Source: Panax quinquefolius
Lineage: Eukaryota; Streptophyta; Magnoliopsida; Apiales; Araliaceae
Direction: 5' to 3'
Assembly: GCA_020205615.1 (NCBI GenBank)
Contig: CM035170.1
Location: forward strand, 9,914,311-9,978,310
Length of the DNA stretch: 64,000 nt
The notes beneath the pieces are model-generated. The model worked only from the letters and a program-made list of their open reading frames with translations, was not told where the DNA came from and did not search any database. This document shows positions 11,346-23,751 of this stretch, piece after piece (within the stretch, counting starts at the first letter, position 1; every line of letters begins with the position of its first letter). Position numbers and translations under genes: made by a program.

Positions 11346-12640
11346 TTTCTCAGATTGCATATGATTTTCTACTCAATGCGTCGGCTACCACGTTCGCTTT
11401 TCGAGGATGGTATTGGATGGTATGATCATAATCTTTCAATGATTCAAGCCAACGTCGTTGTCGCATGTTGAGTTCCTTTTGAGTGAAGAAATATTTGAGG
11501 CTTTTATGATCCGTAAAGATCTCCACTTTCTCCCCATACAAGTAATGCCTCCAAATTTTAAGTGCAAAGACAACAAATTATGACTCTAGATCATGAGTAG
11601 GATAATTCCTCTCATATTTTTTTGAGTTGTCGCGAGGCATAGGCTATAACTTTTCCATGTTGCATAAAAACACATCCCAACCCTTTTCCCGAAGCATCAT
11701 TGTAGATGACAAATCCTCCGAGCTAGATGGTATTGTCGTAAGCAGTCTTTGAAATAAGTCTCCTCTTGAGTTCTTGAAAACTCTTCTCACATTCTTCGCC
11801 TCCAATAGAACTTTGTATCTTTCCGAGTCACCGAGTTAATGGAATAGCGATTCGAAAAATCCTTCCACGAATCTCCGATAATAACCAAATAAACCGAGAA
11901 AGCTACGTACTTGATCATCGATTTAGGTTGTTCCCGACTTTGAATAGCTTCAATCTTTGCGGTCAACAGATATTCCATGACTTGATACCACGTGCCCAAG
12001 GAATGCTACTTCTTCAAGCCGAACTCGCATTTCTTCAACTTGGCATAAAGCTTATATTCACGAAGCTTTTGGAGTGTCGACCTCAAGTGTTGCTCATGAT
12101 CTTCACGGCTTTTGGAATAAATAAGGATGTCATCAAGAAAGAAAGCGACCACAAAGTGATCTAAATATTCCTTGAATACTCGGTTCATCATATCCATGAA
12201 GCGGCGGAGCATTAGTCAATCCAAAAGACACGACTAGGAATTCATAATGCCCATACCGAGTTCTCAAAGCCGTCTTTGGAATGTCGGTGCTTCTAATCTT
12301 CAATTGGTGATATCCTAATGAAGATCAATCTTTGAAAAAATTTGGCTCCTTGCAACTGGTCAAACAGGTCATCAATACGTGGCAATGGATACCTATTTTG
12401 ATGGTGACATGATTCAACTCCCGATAATCTATACAAAGTCGCATACTCCCATCTTTCTTCTTCACAAATAGAACAGGAGCACCCCAAGGAGAAGTACTAG
12501 GGACGAATAAAGCCAATGTCTAACAATTCCTGCGGTTGGGTCTTTAACTCCGAAGTTCAATAGAGCCATTCGATATGGGGCTTTGGAAATAGGTTTTGTC
12601 TGGGGTTCAAGGTCGATACAAAATTCAATTTCACGCTCTG
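11346..12640 (-). pseudogene. Element A reverse transcriptase and RNase H remnant
   Basis: Minus-strand pieces in order: RT fingers ([20 protein letters not shown], about 12390-12510), palm (12006-12212) with the catalytic motif as FLDD in [11 protein letters not shown], thumb and connection (about 11780-12000), and RNase H ending with [10 protein letters not shown] and [10 protein letters not shown] (11350-11541). The usual FIDD/YVDD motif has become FLDD. At least five shifts or stops interrupt it. Confidence 0.85.
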
Positions 12641-13290
12641 GGGTAGGCCAGAAGTTCTTCTGGGAATACGTCGGAAATTTATTAACAATAGGAATATCGT
12701 TTAAAACCGCGTATTTTTATTTAAATATGTGACATGAGCTAAGAAAGCTTGACATCCGCTTTTCAATAAACGAATAGCTTTATGGCTTGAGATGACCGTG
12801 ATTGATTTTAATGGTTTGGTCATTTGAATTAGCATAATAGGTTGATTAGGAATATGAAAGCTAACAACCTTACGAAAACAATCAATTTTTGCATGATAAG
12901 TAGTTAACCAATCAATCCTAGAATTACGTCAAATGCAAGTATTTTTAATAAAATAAGATCGACAAGTAATGTGAGAGGGTACCGATTTGAACCAAACAAG
13001 ACTTATAAACAATGGATGTAATGAAGGTTTCTCCCAACGGAGTTTCCACAGATAAGTCAAAGTCTAATTTCTCCTGAGTCAAATTTAATCGATGAGCGCA
13101 AGTAGGAGAAATAAAAGAATGGGTAGAACCCAGATCAAATAAAGTATAGACTTCATTAGAGTTTATGATAAGCTTACCCGTGATGACCTCATTCGGATTC
13201 CTTGCTCTTTGGGAGGTCACAACAAATGCTCTCCCTTGCACTACCGGGTTTTGAATTTTCCGGGATGGCCTTTGGTGCCTCAAAGTCTAG
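12641..13290 (-). pseudogene. Element A aspartic protease remnant
   Basis: An open stretch of 112 codons (12945-13283) contains the retropepsin region. The active site reads LFDLGSTHSFI, where related copies have LFDTGSTHSF, so the D-T-G triad has become D-L-G and activity is unlikely. The protein continues beyond a stop near 12945 to a VILGIDW-type segment. The upstream end joins the gag zinc-knuckle region. Confidence 0.8.
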
Positions 13291-14230
13291 CTAATTTGTC
13301 TTGAAACGACAAAATCGAGCTAAGTGACCTTCTCTTCCACAATTATAACATGCTTTGGACGGCATTGACGCAGCTTTGATCGATGTGTCCTCTCCTCCGC
13401 ATTTGAAGCATATGATAGGTGGTCTTTCTCCTTCCTTAACAATGGGTCTTTGGTCTTTGACGTCTTTCCATCATTGTTGAATCTCCTTTTCTTGAAATGT
13501 CCATTCTTATTGTTTTGGCCCGATTACCACCGAAGTGGTTACCATATCCGCTTTATTGATTCCTCCACGCTTGTTGTCACCGCCTCGATTATTATTCTCG
13601 CCGGTATTATAATTTTTGCTTACCGCTTCTCTTTTAGTTATGTTGACTCATTATCGCGCTCCACTAATCGAGCCCTATTTACAACATCCTAATACAAACA
13701 CGGTTTATGAGAAATAAGATGTTGACGTATCTCCCGACTTCAAACCTCTTAAAAACATTCGCGCCATTCTCTCTTCATTATCCACCAGTGGGACGTGAAC
13801 CGTGATAACTCCGCAATTTTTGCCTCGTATTGCGACACGGTCCATATTGTTTTGTTCCAACTTGATAAATTCCACCTCCTTCATGTGGCGAATACTTTCG
13901 GAAAGTATTTGTCGTTGAACAGACTCTGGAACTTCTCCCAAGATATCTTGATGAAAATTGGTTGAGTACGCTTTTGGAATTCCCACCAAGAATCCGCCTC
14001 CGCCTTGATATAAAGGCGTGAAGGGAACCTTTTGCTCTCTGAGCATCCCAAGACATCAAATATCTTGGTAATCTGCTTTATCCATGCTTCCGCCGTAAGT
14101 GGTTTTGGCTCTCCCTTAAACTCCGGTGGTCCCAGCTCCTTAAATTGTTTAGCGGTGGACCGCTCGAGAGTTTTCCGTGTTTCCACCTACGTTTTGGGCA
14201 GAGTCGCTCTGCTTCTTTGTTGCATAAATT
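13291..14230 (-). pseudogene. Element A gag remnant
   Basis: Capsid segments on the minus strand are GPPEFKGEPKPLTAEAWI... (13881-14186), shifted against the next frame that carries EFIKLEQNNMD and MARMFLRGLK (13705-14046). The nucleocapsid keeps one intact CCHC zinc knuckle, CYNCGREGHLARFC, at 13309-13350. The capsid pieces match the plus-strand copies at 40763 and 54784. A shift near 13880-14040 and further breaks near 13450-13700 make it non-functional. Confidence 0.85.
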
Positions 14231-14576
14231 ACATAAAGCCTCTGAACATTTGATCATTCGTCATTTGGTCGGTGTTGTTGTTTGCATGAGGATTGTCGCC
14301 TTCCTTCGATGCACATTATCCTCGATTATTGATATGTGGTGAATCAACGATCGCTGCGCTCCATTCTATTCTCAACATTCTCGGATGTCATTTTCGAGAT
14401 CGCCACAAAACAAAAAGGTTAATTGACATGTAACAAATTATCCCTATCTTCCGACCAACCAATAAAATAGCACATAAACTTAGGTAGGTCATACTAGCGA
14501 AGGTATTCCCGTCTCTCCCCTCCTAGTACTATTCTCACATCTTAGCCAGGATCATATCCTAAAGCTCGATATTAAC
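14231..14576 (-). other. Element A leader and primer-binding site
   Basis: This lies between the 5' LTR and gag on the minus strand. Directly after the LTR the minus strand reads GGTTAATATCGAGCTTTAGG (about 14557-14576). The matching site in element E is TTGGTATCGAGCTTAGG. Both resemble the initiator-Met tRNA site TGGTATCAGAGC with one base missing, so the primer is probably tRNA-iMet. The rest is leader without a clear frame. Confidence 0.6.
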
Positions 14577-17200
14577 CGTGACGCCCCAAAATTAGGTATA
14601 CATCACCCATCTTGGGTCGCCACTTACATGGTACATGTAATTTAAATACAACTTATTAACATAACTGCCGGTATACAATACGACATAAACCGTGAGTTTA
14701 AATACAAATATCGCCTACTAGATATTATACAAACTCAAACAAAAGTCCTCATTATAGATTATTATCACACTATTTTACGAATAGTGAGGACTACTAATGC
14801 TATCTTCAGACCATCACTTTCGTTTCCCAGACTCATCCCAAATATATTATCATTTCACAAGAAAACGGTGAAAGAAAGGGTGAGCTCAACTAGCCCAAGA
14901 AGAAATATTATGACTAAGATAATGCGTAATAAATTATCAATAGTCTTCAATAATGTTAAACCGATAAAATACAATAGACAACCAGTTTAACTGCAGCTGA
15001 ATATCTGAATCCATTAAAAGAGTCAAGTAGAAAATAAAGTCTATTATCTTTTGGTTTTAAAAGGTTTTTCATCATCAAGTTATAGTTTGAGACTCGACTT
15101 TAATAAATATTCCACATCATCGAATCACCCCGCACTACTACGACCCAAGGATGTTCTTTAGTATCACGACCACAATTATTCATGCACTATGTGCCAAGAA
15201 TATTTGTGTATTCATTAATGGTCATGATCATGCCAACAATCGTCCATCAATGCACTACGACCAATTGAGGATTTTTACCACATCATTTGTAACATTACGG
15301 TTATGATTACAATCAATAGTCTCTCGGTCATAATCATACCAAGTCCATCTATGCACTACTGAATACATGATGACTTTAAAAAAATATAAACATGAGGATG
15401 ATGACAATGATATAAGAATTCAATAAAACAAGTTCAAGAATTATTTTATCCAGAATTATTAACGTCCAAATTAGTAAAATTCAAGAATGATCGTAAGAAT
15501 ATTTCCATGAAAAGATCTTTGGATGAAACGCAAATATCAAGGATATTCTACTAATTTCATGGAGTATAGAAGTCAAAGTTTTAACCAATTTGGGTATAAT
15601 AAAGGATGGAATAACAAAAGAAATCACCATGCATGCGATAGACGCATGCATAAAGTTATTCCAATGTAATAATAAATAACGGAACTGTGTCAGTCGTGAA
15701 ATTCACAATCGCGGGATGTTCCAAATGAATAATAAAGATGGAACCGGATCCGGTGTAAAACATACGAGATAGGATATTCCAACAGAATAATAAAGATTTT
15801 AACCAGTCCTGTAAAACACACGAGCATGGATGTTCCAACGAGAATAATAAAGATTTTAACCGAGTCCGGTGTAAAACACACGAGATGTGGATGTTCCAAT
15901 GTAATCATAATAAAAAAGGAACCCAGTCCGGTGTAAAACACACGCAGCGTGATGTTCCAAATGAGAATAATAGAAGAATGTCACCAAGTATAGGGTAAAC
16001 CACTTATACAAAAGTTATTCCAATGAATAATAAGCAATGGAATAACAACAGTTCTCTTCATGAATAAGAAAGAATAACACCCCATACATTTGGTAGGAGA
16101 TTGAATCTGCGCAGCGGTGTAGTAAATAAAATACTCTTCTTCTTTCTCTTATATTCTCTATACTTTCTCTCTATAGCTTGAATGAATTAAGTGAAAAATA
16201 ATGAAGCCCTAGGCCTCTATTTATAGAAGATTTCTAGCTTAGCACTTTTCTTAGTGTGAAAAGGCAAGTGGCTTGACGAATCGTTTGGCGCTTTGTAATG
16301 TGAAACGACAAGTGGTTCGGCGCTGTTTGTAATGTGAAACGACAAGTGGTTCGACATCCGTAAAGGTAATTACTATTAACGAAGGTAAATACTATTGATG
16401 AAGGTAAATACTATTCACAAGGGTAATTACTATCGACGAAGGTAATTACTTATCGACGAAGGTAAATACTATTCACAAGGGTAATTACTATTGATGAAGG
16501 TAATTACTATTGACGAAGGTAATTACTATTGACGAAGGTAAATACTATTTACAAGGGTAATTACTATCGATTGAAGAGACTCTTAGATGATGACATATGA
16601 GCCCCCATAAAATAATCAAACTTACCACAAATCATTTTTTTTCATCAACACATATTTAATCTTTCAACAATTATTAATCATTTATAACTTGTCGTCTCAA
16701 TTATTGATTTAATACTATAACATATTATACGATGATGATCTTGTGACAATAATTGAATCAATAATATAAGAGATACGATCGTGATTCTCAGTAGTAATAA
16801 TTGAGCATAAATGAGAGTGACTTCTCACGTAAGCATCAATAATCAATACCGCGTGTGCTACTATGTAACCACGCCAGACATCGCATTTCTTTTACCATCG
16901 GTAGTTCAATGATCTTAACGGTAACACCTCCGCCGTTATTTTTATAAAATATTTTTGTCGTTTTCTCAATCCGATGATAATTTTGTTGTGGGGTCCACCA
17001 ATGATTGAGCCGTTATCACGAATATTCCCTAACAAAAGAATATTCCCTGACCAAACGAATATTTTATAACAACTTGCATACTTTGCAAAATTTATACATA
17101 TTACCCACAACTATAACATTATATCAAATTTATTCCATAATATTCAAAAATAATATTTATAGAAAAATTCATCTTTATTTATAAAAGCTGGGGTCTTACA
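14577..17200 (-). repeat. 5' LTR of element A
   Basis: 2624 bp, the upstream LTR in element orientation. The outer end is GGGGTCTTACA followed by the target duplication GTAAG. The inner end begins CGTGACGCCCC, where TGTGACG is expected. A TATA box lies at 16218-16225 on the minus strand. It carries the same hairpin units and U3 minisatellite as the other copy. Confidence 0.94.
16360..16570 (-). repeat. U3 minisatellite in the 5' LTR of element A
   Basis: The same roughly 19-bp GGTAATTACTAT unit array as at 8915-9130, with about ten or eleven copies. Unit order differs slightly from the partner LTR, so copies have been gained, lost or converted since insertion, or miscalled. Confidence 0.88.
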
Positions 17201-17205
17201 GTAAG

Positions 17206-18192
17206 CAACATCCGATCTATTATGTGAATCATGTTTTTTAAAATGCAGAAACCAAGTATCCAAACCTTGAGAAGTTTGAATATGCCCTGATAATAGCTAG
17301 TAAGAAACTACGACATTACTTCCAAAGTCGGTTGGCTGTGGTGTATACTGATCAACCCTTGAAGAAGATTTTGAGTAATCTAGACGTCTCGGATCGGCTC
17401 GCTGTATGGGCAATGGAATTGACACATTTTATCTTGGAGTATCATCCCTGAACAACAATAAAAGGGTAGACATTGGCAGATTTCATGGTAAAATGTTCAT
17501 TTTCTTAGTCGGATGACAATATAGATCAGGCAGAAGGGGTAGTTCAGACAATTACAGATGTTCAGCTGAATCTGACTTCTTGGATGCTGTATGCAGATGG
17601 GTTTTTGACTTCGGATGTTAGCGGAGCATGGGTTATTTTGACAAGTCCTGAAGGCTTTAAGGTTTAGCAGGCTATTCGGTTTGGGTTCAAAGCCATAAAC
17701 AATGAGTTAAGTATGAAGCGATCTTGGCAGGATTTCAGTTGACAAAAATTTTGGAAGTACAAATGTTGATAATCTTTAGCGACTCCCAGCTGGTTGTTAA
17801 GAAGATTCTCCGAGAGTATGAGGCTCGGGGGGCAAGGATGGTTAAGGATCTGGCCGAAGTCAAAGATCGACTTCATTACTTCAGTTCGTTTACTTTTCTA
17901 TGAGTTGATAGATTGAATAACACGATAGTTGATGCTCTGGCAAGATTGGTTACAATAGACGCAATTACGTTCATAAGTCAGTCTACTTAGAAATTTTGAA
18001 TTCACCAAGTGTTCAATATTCAAAGGTAATGTGTGTCGAGCGGTCGAATTGTTGGCTGACACCTTATTTGGATTATTTGGCTAATGGCGTCTTGCTTCCG
18101 AATTGGATACTAGCAAAGAAAATTAAATAATGAAGTTCGAATTTTGTGTTTATTGATAGGGATCTGTACTGAAGGGCTCACTCTTCTCCATT
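17206..18192 (+). pseudogene. Tat-lineage RNase H and second (archaeal-type) RNase H remnant
   Basis: The Tat pol resumes here after element A. 17206-17480 is the end of the first RNase H (KYPNLEKFEYALIIASKKLR, then AVVYTDQPLKKIL). 17570-17960 encodes a second RNase H-like domain: WMLYADGFLT..GAWVILTSPEG, then a KYEAILAGF-like segment and FSDSQLVVKKI, ending in a NTIVDALARL segment. This is the extra aRNH domain known from Tat-group elements. In the first Asp motif DGSS has become DGFL. Stops occur at about 17449, 17467, 17668 and 17902. GTTAA at 18193-18197 is the left duplication of the next insertion. Confidence 0.82.
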
Positions 18193-18197
18193 GTTAA

Positions 18198-20800
18198 TGT
18201 GACGCCCCCAAAATTAGGTATACATCACCCATCTTGGGTCGACACTTACATGGTACAGAATTTAAAAACAACTTATTAACATAACTGTAGGTATAAATAC
18301 GACATAAATCGTGAGTTTAAATACAAATATCGCTTACTAGATATTATACAAACTCAAACAAAAGTCCTCATTATGAGCTTATTATCACACTATTTTATAG
18401 AATAGTGAGGACTACTAATGCTATCTTCGGACCATCACTCGTTTCCCACTCGTCCCCAAATATATTATCATTTCCTCAAGAGAACAAAGAAAGAAAGGGT
18501 GAGCTCAACTAGCCCAAAGAAGAAATATTATGACTAAGATAATGCGTAATAAATTATCAATAGTCTTGAATAATGTTAAACCGATAAAATACAATGACAA
18601 CCAAATTTAATCTGCAATGAATATATGCAATCCATTAAAAGAGTCAAGTAGAAAATAAAGTCTACTATCTTTTAGGTTTTAAAAGGTTTTCATCATCATT
18701 ATAGCCGAGACTCAAATTTTAATAAATATTCCACATCATCGAATCACCCCGCACTACTACTACCAAGGATATTCTTTAGTATCACGACCACAATTATTCA
18801 TGCACTACGGGCCAAGAATATTTGTGTATTCATTAATGGTCATGATCATGCCAACAATCGTCCATCAATGCACTACTACCATTTGAGGATTTTTACCATA
18901 TCATTTGTAACATTACTACCATGATTACAATCGAATAGTCTCTCGGTCATAATCATACCAAGTCCATCTATGCACTACAAAATACAGATGACTTTTAAAA
19001 AATATAAACATGAGGATGATGACAATGATATAAGAATTCAATAAAACAAGTTCAAGAATTATTTTATCCAGAATTATTAACGTCCAAATTATCAATATGA
19101 TCTTTGTTTTGTAGAGTAAAATTCAAGAATGATCGGAAGAATATTTTCATGAAAAGATATCTTTGGATGAAACGCAAATATCAAGGATATTCCACTAATT
19201 TCATGGAGTATAGAAGTCAAAGTTTTAACCAACCGGTATAATAAAGAATGGAATAACAAAAGAAATCACCATGCATGCGATGTAATCATACGGAAAAGTT
19301 ATTCCAACAAAATAATAAATAACGGAACCAAAGTCGTGAAATTCACACCAGCGGGATGTTCCAATGTAATAATAAAGATGGAACCGGATCCGGTGTAAAA
19401 CACACGAGATAGGATATTCCAACAGAATAATCAAGATTTTAACCGGTCCGGTGTAAAACACACGCAGGATGTTCCAGCAATGAATAATAAAGATTTTAAC
19501 CAGTCCCATGTAAAACACACGCATGTGATGTTCCAATGAGAATAATAAAGACGGAACCAGTCCGGTAAAAACACATGAGCATGTGATGTTCCAACGGAAT
19601 AATAAAAGAATGTCACCAAGTATAGGGTAAACCGGCATGATACAAAGTTATTCCAATGTAATAATAAGCAATGGAATAACAACAGCTTCTCTTCATGAAT
19701 AAGAAAGAATAACACCCTTTACATTTGGTAGGAGATTGAATCTCGCAAGAAGTAGTAACAAAATACTCTTCTTCTTTCTCTCTTATTCTCTCTATACTTT
19801 CTCTCTCTATAGCTTGAATGAATTAAGTGAAAAATAATGAAGCCCTAGGCCTCTATTTATAGAAGATTTCTAGCTTAGCACCGCCGTGTGAAAAGGCAAG
19901 TGGCTTGACGATCGGTTTGGCGACGCTTAGAATGTGAAACGACAAGTGGTTCGACGCTCAGTAATGTGAAAACGACGAGTGGTTCGACGTCTGGTAAAGG
20001 TAATTACTATTAACGAAGGTAAATACTATCGACGAAGGTAAATACTATTCACAAGGGTAATTACTTATCGACGAAGGTAATTACTATCGACGAAGGTAAA
20101 TACTATTCACAAGGGTAATTACTATCGATGAAGGTAAATACTATTCACAAGGCTAATTACTATTGACGAAGAGACTCTTAGATGATGACATATGAGCCCC
20201 CCATAAAATAATCAAACTTACCACAAATCATTTTTTTCATCAACACATATTTAATCTTTCAACAATTATTAATCATTTATAACTTGTCGTCTCAATTATT
20301 GATTTAATACTATAACATATTATACGAGATGATAATCTTGTGACAATAATTGAATCAATAATATAAGAGATATGATCGCGTGAAATTATCAGAGCAATAA
20401 TTGAGCATATATTGAGTGACTTCTCACGTAAGCATCAATAATCAATACTGCAGTGTCTACTATGCAACTACGCCAGACATCGTACTTTTACCAACGGGTA
20501 GTTCAACAGCTTTTAACGGTAACACCTCCGTAGTTATTTTTATAAAATATTTTTGTCGCTTTCTCGATCCGACAATAATTCTATTAATGGGGTCCACCAA
20601 TGATTGAGCCATCAGTATGCGAATATTCCCTAACAAAAAGAATATTCCCACCAAACGAATATTTTATAACAACTTGCATACTTTGCAAAATTTATAAATA
20701 TTACCCACAACTATAACATTATATCAAATTTATTCCATAATATTCAAAAATAATATTTATAGAAAAATTCATCTTTATTTATAAAAGCTGGGGTCTTACA
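18198..20800 (-). repeat. Solo LTR of the element A family
   Basis: 2603 bp, starting TGTGACGCCCC and ending GGGGTCTTACA, with GTTAA on both sides (18193-18197, 20801-20805). There is no internal region, so the full element was removed by LTR-LTR recombination. The TATA box is at 19854-19861 (minus). It contains the same hairpin units, and an insertion of about 25 bp near 19090-19120 relative to the element A LTRs. It sits between the second RNase H and integrase of the Tat element. Confidence 0.95.
19995..20170 (-). repeat. U3 minisatellite in the solo LTR
   Basis: About nine copies of the GGTAATTACTAT / GGTAAATACTAT unit, fewer than in the two LTRs of element A. Confidence 0.88.
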
Positions 20801-20805
20801 GTTAA

Positions 20806-21818
20806 GGTGTCTTATCCCATCCGAAGTCGAGTATGCTCTACGGGAGGTATATGAAGGGATTTGTGGTGACCATATGGGTGTTAAGGCTTTGGCGTATAAA
20901 GTGCTTAGGCAAGGATATTATTGGCCTGCGATTTTCAAAGACGCTATAGATTATGTGAAAAAGTGCTCCAAATGTCAACTGAATAGTTCTATTCCTCATC
21001 AACCACCTGAAGGACTGTATTCTATTCTATCCCTGATTTCGTTTGCAGTATGGGGAATCAACATTTGGGACCATTTCAAAAGTTGAAAGGACATGTTAGT
21101 TTCGTCATAGTGGCCATTGACTACATGACTAAATGGGTAGAGGCTAAATCTCTTCGGCATATCACGGAGCAAGACTATTTAAAGTTTCTGAAGGAGTTCG
21201 TGGTTTTTTGATTCGAGATTCCTATGGCGGTGATTTCGGACAATGGCGAACAATTTGTAGGCTCTAAATTCGAGAAATTCTTTAAAGATTTGGGCATCCA
21301 ACATCGGAAAACTTCGATGACTCATCCTCAGTTGAATGGTCAGGTAGAAGTCACTAATAGGACTCTTTTGAATGGAATCAAACGGAGGCTTGATGAAGCG
21401 AAGGGAAGGTTGCCTGAAGAGGTTCTTAGTGTTTTATGGGTTTATCAGACTACTCCGGGGACAACAATGGGAGACTCATCATTTAGATTGGCTTATGGGA
21501 CTGATGCTCTTATTCCGGTTGAGATCGAGTCGCCCTCACTTCGAGTCAGCCAGTTCAAAGAATTATATAACGATGATGGCCTTCGGGTTAACTTGGATTT
21601 GTTGGAGGAGGTTAGGGAGGTTCGAAGTAGGTGATTTGGTTTTTCGGGAGGTAGAGGCTTCTACGCCTCAGAATCTCGAAAAGCTGATGCCTAATTGGGA
21701 GGGACCCTATGAGATTGTTGAGGTTCCGAAGCCAGATACTTACCGACTTCGAGCGATGGATGGTGCAGAAGTCAAGAACACTTGTCATGTAGGTAGGCTT
21801 CGGAAGTATTACCAGTAA
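20806..21818 (+). pseudogene. Tat-lineage integrase remnant
   Basis: The zinc-binding N-terminus (ICGDHMGVKALAYKVLRQGY, then CSKCQ) is at 20850-20980. The core carries Asp residues in VAIDYMTKWVE (about 21112) and ISDNGEQF (about 21233), and the Glu in GQVEVTNRTL (about 21343), so the D-D-E triad is still readable. The C-terminal part (21620-21818) has FEVGDLVFREVE and ends HVGRLRKYYQ, the usual end of Tat pol. A shift near 21030-21060, stops near 21085-21210, and an overlap of two frames at 21372-21634 break it. Confidence 0.85.
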
Positions 21819-22326
21819 TGCATGCTAGGTAGTTCAGTTTTATGACTGTAAATTTTTCACAAGTTATATTAATAAAATGGATGTTTAGTTTTTTAATGGA
21901 TGTCTTTGATTGTTATTTAGTTTCCTGAAACGAATACTCTTCATTATGAATTTTCAGTTTCCCAAAACGATTATTCTTAAATTGTTTATTCAGTTCTATC
22001 GAACGAATATAGCTTCATTATAAGTTAAGTGAGTATTTAATTTTTAACGAATATTGTAAACTAACTTATTATGGTTAGGTGGGTGTTCAGTTCATTCGAA
22101 CGAATCCCTTCTTATTATTCAATTTATCTAAAATGAATATATTTTGCACAAGTGCCCAGTTCTTCGAACGAACACCTTTATTATTTAAATGCATGCATGG
22201 AATAGAAATTCAGTTAAAAACGAATTATATTGCCAAATATCTTGTACAAAAGTTAATTACATTGTCAATTTCGAAAGCAGAAGAGAAATAGCTAGTAGGC
22301 TTAGGCCTCGTCATTGGAGGAATCCA
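21819..22326 (+). other. 3' non-coding spacer of the Tat element
   Basis: AT-rich sequence after pol. It contains a loose repeat of about 60-70 bp marked by TTCAGTT...GAACGAAT (for example 21965-22010, 22085-22110 and 22155-22180). No coding is supported. Confidence 0.55.
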
Positions 22327-22626
22327 TTAGGGTTGGATCGAAATTGGAAGCCTGTATTCTTTCCTTCTCTTATCTCGAGTGCTTTGGTAGCCGTCCCTGA
22401 ACTGTTGCATAATCTCTTTTGTTAGTTTAGGGGACTTATGGTACTCAAGACAGATTTTTTGTTTCTTCTCTTCGGTAAGTGGAGGTCCGAGGACCTTGTA
22501 TTTAACGAATTCTTTTTCTTTGGCGTTGAAGAAGCCAATCATGTTCTTCCTCTCCTCATGCATTTTGTGGAGCTGGTTTATCATAGTCTCGGTGTTTGTC
22601 TTTAATTCTTCATTTTCTTGTTTCAC
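22327..22626 (-). pseudogene. Antisense coiled-coil ORF of the Tat element (fragment)
   Basis: A 99-codon minus-strand frame starts KQENEELKTNTETMINQLHK and stays strongly charged with coiled-coil character. The same frame can be followed upstream (22626-22800) through stops, with similar wording (NILLSDNQS). Tat-group elements such as Grande carry antisense frames in this position, downstream of pol. Function is unknown; a nuclear or regulatory role has been suggested for such proteins. It is not a complete gene here. Confidence 0.5.
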
Positions 22627-23232
22627 TGATTGGTTATCGGATAGTAGAATGTTATATCGTTTTTGCTCTTCGGCGACCTTCTATTTTTCAGCCTTTAGTT
22701 TGCCCTCGAATTTATTACAGTAGAAGGTGGTGTTGGAGTGAAGGTTATGTTCCTTCTTATACCCGACAATGGCGGCATCCATCTTGAGTTTTTTTATGAT
22801 AAAGTTCAACTTTAATTAACTTGGTCTCGTCAAGTTTGAATTTGAGTTATCGGATTTCTGCTTTCAATTCCTTTTCGTTTTCCTCTGCTTGGTGCAATCA
22901 GTGTATAATTTGTCTAAAGACTATTGTAGTCTGTGTTCAGGGGTTCAAAAAATTAATGGATGCGATAATAAAATGAGTTTTATAATGGTAAATGGAGTAA
23001 ATTTTTTACCCGACCCTGATGCATAATACCGGCGTAGACGAGTCCTTGGAAGCTGATATCTTTGAATTGATCTTCATCGGTTGGGAGGATGAAGTTCTCG
23101 AATAATTCATGGGGATAATTTTCCTGCTCGGTCGGCTAAAGCGTCATTTTTGCTTGGGCTTCCCGAACTCGGCTGGTTAAAGGTCCGGTCTGCTAAGGAG
23201 ATCGGGTGGAAGATTGGTGATTTGGAGTTAAT
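22627..23232 (-). other. Linker between antisense frames of the Tat element
   Basis: On the minus strand, short frames of similar charged composition are broken by many stops. It is probably the middle of one formerly continuous antisense gene running from 23760 down to 22330. Confidence 0.4.
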
Positions 23233-23751
23233 TTAGGTCGAATTTTTTTTGGTTAAAGGAAGGACTTCAGAGGTTTCTTCAGATATTTCTTGGTTGGTTA
23301 TATCTTGAATCTCAAATGTCTCAATTATTAGTGTAGGATTGGGGTTGATTATTGGTGTTTGGTCGGTGGTGTTTTCAGGATGAGTTTGGGATTGTTCGGA
23401 AGGACCAACTTTTGTCGTTTTGGATGCTTCGGTAATAGGTTTTGATCGCCTTCGTTTAATTCTAAGGAAGGTGGTCCTTTCGGAATGGGGCATTTCTAGG
23501 GGATTTATTTCAGTAAAGGATGAAGTGGGAATTATAGTTGTTTGAGGAACACTTACAGTGGGGTTTTGTTCGGGGTTGGTAGTGGATGGCCCTTCAGTTA
23601 CAATCACTATAGGGGTAGTTTCGGTGATGAGGGGGTCGGAGGGGACTTGACTAGTGCCTTCAGAGTTGGTATCTTCGGGTTCGTCCCTTTCAGGGAGCGT
23701 TCGTTTGATGAGAGATATTACACACAAAAAATAGTCCAGTATCGGATACAA
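23233..23751 (-). pseudogene. Antisense Ser/Thr/Pro-rich ORF of the Tat element
   Basis: A 172-codon minus-strand frame, rich in Thr, Ser, Pro and Glu, without hydrophobic core or known domain; it would be disordered. With the coiled-coil frame at 22327-22626 it probably formed the antisense gene known downstream of pol in Tat elements. Its 5' end lies 47 bp from the copia LTR, so its own promoter side may be lost. Function is not known. Confidence 0.5.

Larger units (their letters stand above)
7207..17200 (-). mobile_element. Chromodomain Ty3/gypsy element A (Tekay/Del-like), complete but decayed
   Basis: A 9994-bp element in minus orientation. LTRs are at 7207-9760 and 14577-17200, and GTAAG flanks both sides (7202-7206, 17201-17205). 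The internal order on the minus strand is PBS, gag, protease, RT, RNase H, integrase, chromodomain, PPT, as in chromoviruses. LTR ends are TGTAAGACCCC and GGGGGCGTCACA. It inserted into the RT/RNase H part of the Tat element, so it is younger. Frameshifts and stops in every domain make it non-autonomous as read. The lineage call (Tekay/Del) rests on RT wording and the integrase-chromodomain tail. Confidence 0.92.
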
